From: Oscillibacter sp. | GTDB taxonomy: Bacteria > Bacillota > Clostridia > Oscillospirales > Oscillospiraceae | Direction of reading: 5' to 3' | Assembly: GCA_003487665.1 (NCBI GenBank) | Contig: DNFA01000031.1 | Coordinates: 267-29,888, forward strand | Length of the DNA stretch: 29,622 nt | In this document: positions 8,401 to 14,532 of the stretch, piece after piece | Layout of the letters: every line of letters starts with the position of its first letter | Position numbering within the stretch: position 1 is the stretch's first letter | Position numbers and translations under genes: made by a program | The notes under the pieces: generated by a model | What the model was told of the DNA's origin: nothing | Seen by the model: only the letters and a program-made list of their open reading frames with translations | Databases searched by the model: none

Positions 8401-8593
8401 CGGGATCGTCGGGCACCGTGGAAACGGCGCCGGGGTCGGCATTCTCTCCTGTCTCATAATACTGACTCAGCGCCCCCAGTCCGGGATCCTTCCAGTTGCG
8501 GTGCGCCGCCAGAAGTATCGTCGTCACGCAGCCTGCCAGCATCACCGCGGAGAGTATCAGCGCCATACCCCGTTTCGTCCTTTTCATAAACAC
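5456..8593 (-). CDS. Large multidomain surface protein: lysozyme-like, lectin-like, coiled coil, InlB repeats, dockerin, sortase tail
   Basis: 1045 residues from a GTG at 8593 (an ATG two codons later is equally possible). Residues 4-30 are a basic, hydrophobic export signal with a lipobox-like LAGC. Residues 60-270 contain GGTSFGLYMF and a helical region resembling lysozyme/transglycosylase-type domains (tentative). Residues 285-380 look like part of a beta-trefoil lectin (QLWTL). Residues 395-530 are a Glu/Lys-rich coiled coil. A beta-sandwich region lies around 565-680. Residues 692-830 hold two InlB/Listeria-Bacteroides-type repeats (FQGWFYSD, YSFSYWKDS). A Gly-rich linker spans 833-850. 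A dockerin follows at about 908-955 (GDVSGDGKVTITDVVKLQKS). The tail, 959-1045, is Ser/Ala/Pro-rich and ends TPSTGD, hydrophobic helix, RKRHS, a sortase-type signal. The second dockerin repeat is cut off at GDISGDGKITIT, and the tail has different codon use, so the C-terminus may not belong to the same original gene. Confidence 0.72.
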   Translation of the reverse strand: MFMKRTKRGMALILSAVMLAGCVTTILLAAHRNWKDPGLGALSQYYETGENADPGAVSTVPDDPGGTSFGLYMFASKVGTVDDFRRWLRSHSSALYRDFGERLDQAYGTNLSGGSQAGYGPNFQRTWAEIGHGANGKEFGNAQTEYWGSVRYEKLIERLESTYRSFDLNNYSIALQNVLWSRSVHHGVDGAYNVVTRAIDGRLGGFANQSEAELIAAIYAECSKLNNQYSDMTTQLSDRYGVKGRSMAYFSKAGDDVQSSVYSRLHINEPADALVMRYQNTTAPLEGKYQILYLSNQKFGYAVNEGNLVDSAKASALTLTYYNSGRYTLAAEDGKRLAVVNGALMLQNPSADASQLWTLTSSSNGYVLYNVGAKLYLTITVSTAEIPDTPAPSEPTEEETAARNKRVEELVAALNSDDENALDEKTAALFVTMLTEKIEALVTEHLEGKEETEVKADLAKMEDIQRRMDELEAKLPENEKEITDEQRAEMEELQKEYLELIKSFTGKSLDEIILIVAGELVDKQIADEKAAASTTTTVTAYKVGLSADAKAATLMAVTPVTGQDSWSTVGLFYPQMPETDDFGTKIVHNLTEGNSSFPIRGIVTCTQGIGTVKAVVTNAGGAVATSSSGNAGGAKWFDLWELDSALTISKLPQGKYTFTLTGTNSTGTYTLVNKTFTIGAATTTTPEAPDNKYVVQFVVNGKVVDTRTYTEAQPYGALPSVSESGFQGWFYSDREISQSTPVAPRNHTVTAKFGTLHTVSFKYDNTVWDSYKLAQNDIIRIPTTNPIKAADKSYTYSFSYWKDSATGAKLASGTLMPDSDVTYVAVFSKTANSGGGGTGGGGTGGGGGGGTTPVTPSGSYLTGISPNTSVSSLTASGYTVYSGSKQVTSGLVGTGMTAVSSGGSVTIVVTGDVSGDGKVTITDVVKLQKSVVGSASLTGAYAKAGDISGDGKITITAISLYATGGAEYTVNELSISDGKTAEESSEAPTESSEAPTTSSEAPAASSGAPASSAGTPSTGDAGVAALVIVAGLSVTGALVLRKRHS

Positions 8594-8674
8594 ACCCTGC
8601 CTTATCTATGAGTTGTATGGGAAGCCCGGCGGCGGGTCATCCCCGCGCCGATTTACATAACAATATACACAGGT

Positions 8675-8703
8675 AGTATACCATCGGTATATCCCGTTGT
8701 CTA
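8675..8703 (-). promoter_or_regulatory. SigA-type promoter of the surface-protein gene with overlapping palindrome
   Basis: Minus-strand TAGACA (8698-8703) and TATACT (8675-8680), each five of six to consensus, with a 17-base spacer. A perfect inverted repeat TATACC-ATC-GGTATA (8677-8691) overlaps the -10 box and enters the spacer, the classical position for a repressor site. Confidence 0.65.
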
Positions 8704-8789
8704 CCAGAAAAACGGGAAAAACACAAAAAATGCGAAAATTTTGTCGGCGCTGCCACAAGATTTAGGTGGATTTACAGAACAGAATGTCG

Positions 8790-8795
8790 TATAAT
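8790..8795 (+). promoter_or_regulatory. Probable -10 box for the DUF4015 gene
   Basis: TATAAT 40 bases before the start codon. At 16-18 bases upstream only weak -35 matches are present (for example TGGATT), so the promoter call rests on the -10 box and its position. Confidence 0.4.
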
Positions 8796-8834
8796 GTCCG
8801 CAGTCTGACAACACACGCAAGGAGAGTTCAACTT

Positions 8835-10499
8835 ATGTCAACGAATACCAAGAAGAAACGCGGCACCGGCGCGGCGGTAGTCATCATCGTGCTGTGCCTG
8901 GCGGCGCTGGGCGCGCTGGGCTATGTGATCTGGCGGCAGTTCCATCCCGCCGTGCCGGAGACGGCGGCGGGCTATGTGGCCTCCGCGGAGAGCACCGCTC
9001 CTGTATATGACGAAAACGGAGAGCTGTTGGGTTCCCTGCCCCGCGGCAGCGAGGTTCAGTATGTTCTGGAGGATGCCCAGGGCGACGCCCAGCGCATCCG
9101 GGTGGTCAACGGCGAGGGCTACGCCTGCATCGACCGCGCCAACCTGACCGACGACTATGCCGCCGTGGTGCAGGTGGAAACGGTCTATGCCCTGCGGGGC
9201 ATGAGCCTTGTGGACGAGACGGGGGCTGTTCCCGGCTGCGCCGTGGAAAAGGGCATGGCGCTGACCGTCACCGGCTTCGACGGACTGGATGGGCAGGGCG
9301 AGGTTCTCCGCTGGAAAGTCTCCTGTGACCGGGGCGAGGGCTATATCGACGCCGCCAACGTCCGCATGACAGAGGACGAGGCAAAGGCGCAGTACGACGA
9401 CGCGCTCTACCAGCGCCACGCCGCCCGGGGCGACGCGTGGGGCGGCGGCGACGCGGCGGGACTGGACTACTACCCCACGGAAAAGGCCGCCATCCCCGGC
9501 AACGACATGCCGGAGGAGGTACGGGCGCTGTATCTCAACGGCAGCGCTATCCAGTACGCCGACAGCTACCTCCGTCTGGCGGAGGGCAGCGGCATCAACG
9601 CCTTTGTGGTGGACATCGTAGACGGCACGGCGGTGTCCTATGCCTCGCCGGTGATGCAGCAGTACAGCCCCTCGGCCTACGCCGCGGCGCAGGACACCAT
9701 GGAGGGCTTCCGGGCCAACGTGCAGAAGCTCCGCGACGCGGGCTACTACGTCATCGGCCGCATCACCGTGTTCAATGACGCGCATCTGGCCGCCGACCAC
9801 CCGGAGTACGTCATCTCCGACCTGGACGGCACGCCGCTGAAGATCAGCTCCATGTACTGGCCCAGCGCCTATAACCGCACCGTCTGGCAGTACAAGACGG
9901 AGCTGGCGCTGGAGGCCGCCGCGCTGGGCTTCAACGAGATCCAGTTCGACTATATCCGCTTCCCCGACGGCGCGTACAAGTACGAAAAGGCCGGCACCAT
10001 CGACTACCGGAACACCTATGGCGAGAGCAAGGCGCAGGCCGTGCAGCGGTTTCTGCTCTACGCCGCCGAGCGGCTGCACAAGGCCGGGTATTATATCTCC
10101 GGCGACGTATTCGGCGAGTGCGCCAATGCCTATGTCACCGCCTGCGGCCAGTACTGGCCGGCCATCAGCTCCGTGGTGGACGCCATCTCCGGCATGCCCT
10201 ACCCCGACCATTACAGCGCGCAGGGGGACTATAAGCCCTGGGAGCACCCCTACACCACTGTGTACAACTTCGGCGAAAGCGCCATGGCGCGGCAGAGCGA
10301 GACAGCGTCTCCCGCCGCCGTGCGGACGTGGATCCAGTGCTACAACGCCATTCGGGAGCCGTACAACCACTACGGCGCGGCGGAGCTGGGCGGCGAGGTG
10401 CGTGCCCTGCGGGACGCCGGGTGCACCGGCGGCTTCATGACGTGGAACGGCGCGTCCGACATCGACAAATACGCGGAGGTCATTTCCGCCCTGCACTGA
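8835..10499 (+). CDS. Membrane-anchored SH3-domain / DUF4015 putative glycoside hydrolase
   Basis: 554 residues from ATG 8835, with AAGGAGA eight bases upstream. A short basic N-terminus (NTKKKRG) is followed by one transmembrane helix (about residues 11-32), so the bulk should lie outside the cell. Two SH3b-like segments follow: about 45-108 (APVYDENGELLGSLPRGSEV) and 110-182. From about 235 to the end is a TIM-barrel-like DUF4015 (putative glycosyl hydrolase) domain. It includes INAFVVDIVDG, the conserved FDYIRFPDG around Asp372 and GYYISGDVFGE, and it ends with a GGFMTWNGASD strand. The substrate is not known for this family; SH3b domains suggest a peptidoglycan or wall location. It is divergent from the surface-protein gene and shares a perfect bidirectional terminator with the convergent ABC operon. 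Confidence 0.85.
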   Translation: MSTNTKKKRGTGAAVVIIVLCLAALGALGYVIWRQFHPAVPETAAGYVASAESTAPVYDENGELLGSLPRGSEVQYVLEDAQGDAQRIRVVNGEGYACIDRANLTDDYAAVVQVETVYALRGMSLVDETGAVPGCAVEKGMALTVTGFDGLDGQGEVLRWKVSCDRGEGYIDAANVRMTEDEAKAQYDDALYQRHAARGDAWGGGDAAGLDYYPTEKAAIPGNDMPEEVRALYLNGSAIQYADSYLRLAEGSGINAFVVDIVDGTAVSYASPVMQQYSPSAYAAAQDTMEGFRANVQKLRDAGYYVIGRITVFNDAHLAADHPEYVISDLDGTPLKISSMYWPSAYNRTVWQYKTELALEAAALGFNEIQFDYIRFPDGAYKYEKAGTIDYRNTYGESKAQAVQRFLLYAAERLHKAGYYISGDVFGECANAYVTACGQYWPAISSVVDAISGMPYPDHYSAQGDYKPWEHPYTTVYNFGESAMARQSETASPAAVRTWIQCYNAIREPYNHYGAAELGGEVRALRDAGCTGGFMTWNGASDIDKYAEVISALH

Positions 10500-10500
10500 A

Positions 10501-10544
10501 ATAGCAAAAAAAGAAAGCCCTTGCGGGCTTTCTTTTTTTGCTAT
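10501..10544. terminator. Bidirectional terminator with a perfect 20-bp stem
   Basis: Arms 10501-10520 and 10525-10544 are exactly complementary (ATAGC, A7, GAAAGCCC and its reverse complement), with a TTGC loop. It has a T7 run on one side and A7 on the other, so it serves both convergent genes. The stop codon of the minus-strand ABC gene lies inside the stem. Confidence 0.95.
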
Positions 10545-11575
10545 TTCATGCTCTCCATGGCCTTTTCCGCGAAGCTGTTGTCCACCAGCGCGTCAAAGTC
10601 CACCCACTGCGCCTTCGTCAGCTCGCCGGCCTCGGTCATCACCGTTTCCAGCCGCTCCAGCGCCGAGCGCGCCATCATGGGCGCGGCGTTCCACGCGTCG
10701 ATCTGCCGGTGACGGGCGGTGACGGCCTCCAGCGTGTCCAGATCGGTGTCCGGGAACTGGTCGATGATGGCCTGCGCCACCTCCCGGTCGGTGTGCTCCA
10801 CGATCCACTGCTGGGCGCGGGCAATGGCATTGGCGAAGCCCTGGATCACCTCCGGATGGGCGTCCATATAGCTGCGGGCGGCAAAGTAGGCGGTGTAGGG
10901 TATCTCGCCGGATTCCTCGCCGATGGAGCAGAGGATATACCCGTGCCCGGCGCGCTCCACCTCCGTGGCGGTAGGCTCAAACAGTGTCACATAATCCCCC
11001 TGCCCGCCGGTGAACGCCCCGGCCATCATGTTGAACTGCACGGAGGTGTCCACCACCGCGTCCTCCTGCGGCTCCACGCCGTTGTGCCGCATGACGTACT
11101 CCAGCGTCATCTCCGGCACGCCGCCCTTGCGTCCGCCGATGATGGTCTTGCCCTTCAGGTTCGACCAGTCGAAGTCCTCGTCCGTCCGCCCCACCAGGAA
11201 CGAGCCGTCCCGCTTGGTCAGCTGGGCAAAGATGACCGGCAGATCGTCCTTGCCCTGCCCGTGGATATAGATGCAGCTCTCCGGCCCCGCCAGTCCGATA
11301 TCCGCGCCGCCGGAGACGACGGCGGTCATGACCTTGTCGGCGCCGCCGCCGTTGCTCAGGTCGATGTCCAGCCCCTCGTCGGCAAAGAAGCCCTGGCTCA
11401 TGGCCACATACTGCGGCGCATAGAACACCGAGTGCGTCACCTCGCTGAGCCGGACGGTGACGGTCTGCGCCGCCGCGTCCTGCTCCGTGTCCGTGTTTCC
11501 TTCCGCGCCGCAGCCTGCCAGAAGCGACAGCGACAGCAGCGCGGCCATACAAATGCAGATAATACGCTTTTTCAT
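10541..11575 (-). CDS. ABC importer substrate-binding lipoprotein (NMT1/SsuA-like)
   Basis: 344 residues from ATG 11575. A lipoprotein signal (MKKRIICI, hydrophobic core, LLAGC with Cys22) directs lipid anchoring on the outer face of the membrane. The mature part reads as a periplasmic-binding-protein-II fold of the NMT1/THI5-like group: VTHSVFYAPQYVAMSQGFFADEGL near the N-terminus, ADKVMTAVVSGGADIGLAGPE, LKGKTIIGGRKGGVPEMTLEYV, and a C-terminal helical region. Members carry nitrate, taurine, aliphatic sulfonates or thiamine precursors, and the ligand cannot be settled from sequence. The start overlaps the permease stop by four bases (ATGA), showing tight coupling. The reading frame is open far upstream, but that part is a shadow of the permease gene. 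Confidence 0.93.
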   Translation of the reverse strand: MKKRIICICMAALLSLSLLAGCGAEGNTDTEQDAAAQTVTVRLSEVTHSVFYAPQYVAMSQGFFADEGLDIDLSNGGGADKVMTAVVSGGADIGLAGPESCIYIHGQGKDDLPVIFAQLTKRDGSFLVGRTDEDFDWSNLKGKTIIGGRKGGVPEMTLEYVMRHNGVEPQEDAVVDTSVQFNMMAGAFTGGQGDYVTLFEPTATEVERAGHGYILCSIGEESGEIPYTAYFAARSYMDAHPEVIQGFANAIARAQQWIVEHTDREVAQAIIDQFPDTDLDTLEAVTARHRQIDAWNAAPMMARSALERLETVMTEAGELTKAQWVDFDALVDNSFAEKAMESMK

Positions 11576-12387
11576 ACGCGAACCCCCCATACAGAATTCA
11601 GGAATTTTTCCGCCCGCAGCACCAGCAGGTACATGCCCACCGCCGCCGCGCCCAGTGCCAGCACGCTGGCCATGACCAGATCCATGTTGAACACCTGCGA
11701 GCCGTAGACGATGAGATAGCCCAGCCCGGCGCGGGACACCAGAAACTCGCCCATGATAACGCCCACCCACGACAGCCCCACGTTCACCTTCAGGGTGGAG
11801 AACAGTGTGGGACAGTTGGCCGGGAACACCAGCAGCCACAGGATCTGCCGTTTGCTGGCGCCCAGCGTCCGCATCAGCCGGAGCTTCTCCGGGTCGGTGG
11901 TGCGGAAGCCGGCGTACATGCTCAGGATGGTGACGATCAGGGAGATGGCCAGCGTCATGGTGACGATGGCTCCCATGCCCGCGCCCATCCACACGATGAA
12001 GATGGGTCCCAGTGCCGTTTTGGGCAGGGCGTTGAGCACCACCAGGTACGGGTCGAGGATGCGGGCGGCAGTGTCCGACCACCACATACCCACCGCCGCG
12101 GCGGTGCCCAGCAGGGTGCCGGCGGTGAAGCCCAGCACCGTCTCGCCGCAGGACACGGCTATATGCCGCCACAGCTCACCGGAGCGGCACAGCGTCCACA
12201 GCGTCCGCGCCATGCGGCTGGGGCAGCTGACCAGAAAGCCGTCGGACAACCCCACGCGGCAGCTGAGCTCCCACAGGATGAACAGCCCCGCCACCAGCGC
12301 GATCTGCCATATCCGCACCCGCCGGTTCTCCCGCCGGAGACGCAGGAGATACGCCTCCCGCCGGGGTGAAAGAGCCTTGTCAGGCAT
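11572..12387 (-). CDS. ABC importer permease (SsuC/TauC-like)
   Basis: 271 residues. A basic N-terminal tail is followed by about six hydrophobic helices: WQIALVAGLFILWEL, a cluster around GETVLGFTAGTLLGTAAAVGMWW, VVLNALPKTALGPIFIVWMG, MTLAISLIVTIL and later ones. The cytoplasmic EAA loop is seen as LRLMRTLGASKRQILWLLVFP (about residues 168-188), the contact point for the ATPase. The pattern is that of BPD-transport inner-membrane components of nitrate/sulfonate/taurine importers. It overlaps the ATPase gene upstream by eight bases and the binding-protein gene downstream by four, so the three subunits are co-translated. Confidence 0.93.
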   Translation of the reverse strand: MPDKALSPRREAYLLRLRRENRRVRIWQIALVAGLFILWELSCRVGLSDGFLVSCPSRMARTLWTLCRSGELWRHIAVSCGETVLGFTAGTLLGTAAAVGMWWSDTAARILDPYLVVLNALPKTALGPIFIVWMGAGMGAIVTMTLAISLIVTILSMYAGFRTTDPEKLRLMRTLGASKRQILWLLVFPANCPTLFSTLKVNVGLSWVGVIMGEFLVSRAGLGYLIVYGSQVFNMDLVMASVLALGAAAVGMYLLVLRAEKFLNSVWGVRV

Positions 12388-13138
12388 GGACGTCCAGCTC
12401 CTTCCATATCGTATTGAAGTACCGGTGAAACTCCGGTGTGTCCCGCCGCTCCATGGGCGGCAGCGGCCGCAGAGCGCCCATGTCCAGCTCCGCCTTCACC
12501 ACGGCGGGACGGCGGGACAGCACGATCACCCGGTCGGACATGCTCACCGCCTCGGCGATGTCGTGGGTCACCAGCAGGGCGGTCTTGCCCTCCTGCCGCA
12601 GGATGCGCCAGATATCCGCCGACACCGCCAGCCGTGTCTGGTAGTCCAGCGCGGAAAACGGCTCATCCAGCAGCAGGATCTCCGGCTGGGTGGCCAGCGT
12701 GCGGATCAGCGCGCAGCGCTGGCGCATGCCGCCGGACAGCTGGCACGGCTTCTTTTTGGCAAAGGCGGCAAGGCCGTACCGCTCCAGCAGCTCGGACACA
12801 TGCGCATAGGCCGCCGCGACCTTCTCGCCGCGGACGGTCAGACCCAGCGTCACGTTGTCCCAGATATTCCGCCACTCAAACAGCTGATCCCTCTGGGGCA
12901 TGAACCCCACCTTGGGCGACGTGCCCTCCACCGGCTGACCGTCGATCCGGATGGAGCCGCCGCTGAGGGGCTCCAGCCCGGCGATGGCGCTCAGCAGCGT
13001 GGACTTGCCGCATCCGGAGGGACCCACCAGACTGACGAACGCGCCCTCCGTGACGGCAAAGGACACGTCCCGCACCGCCTCTACCTCGCCGTCGGCGGAT
13101 TGGTAGCAGGCGGCGGCATGACGGAGCTCAATGCTCAT
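12380..13138 (-). CDS. ABC importer ATPase (SsuB/TauB-like)
   Basis: 252 residues with all ATPase motifs: Walker A GPSGCGKST (about residues 39-47), Q-loop in GFMPQRDQLFEW, signature LSGGMRQR, Walker B ILLLDEPFSALD, and switch VTHDIAEAV. This subfamily powers nitrate/sulfonate/taurine or thiamine-precursor import. The ATG at 13138 has GGAGGTCACACAGGAT in front. It is the first gene of the ABC operon, 80 bp after the ylbJ-like gene on the same strand. I found no clear SigA promoter in that gap, so readthrough from ylbJ is possible. No TPP riboswitch is visible, which argues weakly against a thiamine-precursor role. Confidence 0.95.
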   Translation of the reverse strand: MSIELRHAAACYQSADGEVEAVRDVSFAVTEGAFVSLVGPSGCGKSTLLSAIAGLEPLSGGSIRIDGQPVEGTSPKVGFMPQRDQLFEWRNIWDNVTLGLTVRGEKVAAAYAHVSELLERYGLAAFAKKKPCQLSGGMRQRCALIRTLATQPEILLLDEPFSALDYQTRLAVSADIWRILRQEGKTALLVTHDIAEAVSMSDRVIVLSRRPAVVKAELDMGALRPLPPMERRDTPEFHRYFNTIWKELDVHA

Positions 13139-13218
13139 ATCCTGTGTGACCTCCTGTCGGGAATGATGGGAGACTTCTCTCCGTCCTCATTCTACGCAGG
13201 AGGGGGACGTTGGGTGCC

Positions 13219-14130
13219 CTACGGCAGCAGATGCGGCGCGGCCAGCCACGCCAGCCCTGCCGACAGCGCCGCCTGCACCGCCTTGGCGGGCAGATACCGC
13301 CCCATGGGGATGCCGCTGCCCGCCGTCACCGCCGCCGTCTGGCAGTGGACGCTCAGCCCGCCCCAGCCCAGCAGCGCCGCCGCCGTGACGAAGCCCCGGC
13401 GGCCGGGCGTCAGCCGCAGGATGCCGTTGGTCAGCTCCATGAAGCCGGCGGCGGGGGCGCTCCACGGGCCGGTGGCTGTCTCCGCCAGGTGCAGCAGCAC
13501 CAGAAAGAACACCACGAAGGCGCATACCCGCCCCATGGCCGCCGCCGCGTCCGTCACCGCCGACAGGAACTGCTGCGCCAGACCCGTCCGCACCGGAGCG
13601 GGCGGCGGCGCAGCGGCGGAGGGGCTTCCCCGGCGGCACAGCAGCAGTCCCGCCGCCAGCGCCGCCGTCACATGGATGAGGTAGAGATACACCCCTATCC
13701 GGCCGCTGGAGAACACCGTCACCCCCGCCACGCCCACAGCAAAGGCGGGGCCGGCGTTGTTGCAGAACGTCAGCAGCCGCCCGCCCTCCTGGGGCGTCAG
13801 TGCGCCCTGCCGCACCAGCGCCGCCGCCGTCCGCGCCCCCACGGGGTAGCCGCCGATCAGCCCCAGCAGCAGCGCGGCGCAGCCCGCGCCGCCGCAGCGG
13901 AACAGCCGCCTGAAGGGACGCGCCAGCACGCGCCCCGCGCCATCCGCCGCTCCCAGAGACACCAGCAGCGACGACACGGCGAAAAACGGGAACAGGGACG
14001 GTATCACCGCCCGCAGACACAGGTCTATCCCCTCCCGCACGGCGTCCGCCGCCGTCTGCGCCTGCACCAGCAGCCCCACGGCCAGCCCCGCGGCGGCCAG
14101 CGCCCAAAGCCATCGTCCTCTCATCGCCAT
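13219..14130 (-). CDS. ylbJ: YlbJ-like sporulation integral membrane protein (nucleoside-recognition/Gate domain)
   Basis: 303 residues, almost entirely membrane helices. Conserved Gate/nucleoside-recognition features include AVIPSLFPFFAVSSLL (about 40-55), LGLIGGYPVGARTAAALVRQGALTPQEGGRLLTFCNNAGPAF (about 95-138), and in the second half a repeat-like GFMELTNGILRL (about 225). These match YlbJ/SpoIIIAE-neighbourhood sporulation proteins. B. subtilis YlbJ is longer (about 400 residues), so this is a short form. The family is needed for normal spore cortex/coat formation; the exact substrate is unknown. The gene is divergent from yqfC, another sporulation gene, across a 108-bp spacer with a 14-bp inverted repeat. 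The start is ATG 14130 or the ATG two codons later; no strong ribosome site is visible. Confidence 0.8.
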   Translation of the reverse strand: MAMRGRWLWALAAAGLAVGLLVQAQTAADAVREGIDLCLRAVIPSLFPFFAVSSLLVSLGAADGAGRVLARPFRRLFRCGGAGCAALLLGLIGGYPVGARTAAALVRQGALTPQEGGRLLTFCNNAGPAFAVGVAGVTVFSSGRIGVYLYLIHVTAALAAGLLLCRRGSPSAAAPPPAPVRTGLAQQFLSAVTDAAAAMGRVCAFVVFFLVLLHLAETATGPWSAPAAGFMELTNGILRLTPGRRGFVTAAALLGWGGLSVHCQTAAVTAGSGIPMGRYLPAKAVQAALSAGLAWLAAPHLLP

Positions 14131-14140
14131 CACCGCACCC

Positions 14141-14213
14141 AGCCTATGCGCCCGATGCCGCCGAAATGCCGCACCGCCGGACAGGCAAGTTTGCCCCGCC
14201 GGGCGCATAGGCT
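14141..14213. repeat. 14-bp perfect inverted repeat between ylbJ and yqfC
   Basis: AGCCTATGCGCCCG (14141-14154) is repeated as its exact reverse complement at 14200-14213, with 45 bases between. The spacer holds a smaller GGCAA/TTGCC hairpin. It sits between two divergent sporulation genes and would form a long stem in either transcript, or present two symmetric protein or promoter sites. Confidence 0.85.
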
Positions 14214-14238
14214 CCTGTATCGCACGGGAGGTGACGGT

Positions 14239-14526
14239 GTGGCCGGGCTGAAAAGGAAGCTGTCGCAGGTGGGGCAGGACGCGCTGGAGCGGCTGGAGCT
14301 GCCGGTGAATATCGCCGCGGACGTGGCGCGGATCGAGCTGCTGGGCAACCGGGAGCTGTATATGGATCGGCACCGGGGCGTGCTGGCGTACAGCACGGAT
14401 GAGGTGGACGTCAACGGCGGCGGCGTGGTGGTGCGCATCCGGGGCGAGGGGCTGCAGCTGCTGGTGATGACGGAGCAGGAGCTGCGCCTGACGGGAAAGA
14501 TAGCGGGCATCGAGCTGGTGGAGTGA
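14239..14526 (+). CDS. yqfC: Sporulation protein YqfC
   Basis: 95 residues from a GTG preceded by GGGAGGTGA. The sequence reads LPVNIAADVARIELLGNREL, then an acidic beta region (YSTDEVDVN), then VVRIRGEGLQLLVMTEQELRLTGKI and ends IELVE. This is the YabP/YqfC fold, a small protein made in the mother cell under SigE in Bacillus and paired with YqfD. The gene precedes yqfD by six bases, as in other endospore formers. The frame is open much further upstream, but that part overlaps the ylbJ gene on the other strand. Confidence 0.92.
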   Translation: MAGLKRKLSQVGQDALERLELPVNIAADVARIELLGNRELYMDRHRGVLAYSTDEVDVNGGGVVVRIRGEGLQLLVMTEQELRLTGKIAGIELVE

Positions 14527-14532
14527 GCGAAT

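Noticed and set aside
11576..12172. Apparent N-terminal extension of the substrate-binding protein (a fusion of 543 residues)
   Set aside because: The extension is an out-of-frame reading of the permease gene. The real start at 11575 has a clear lipoprotein signal and overlaps the permease stop as ATGA.
13139..13218. TPP riboswitch in front of the NMT1-like ABC operon
   Set aside because: The 80-bp gap is too short, and the conserved TPP-aptamer segments were not seen.
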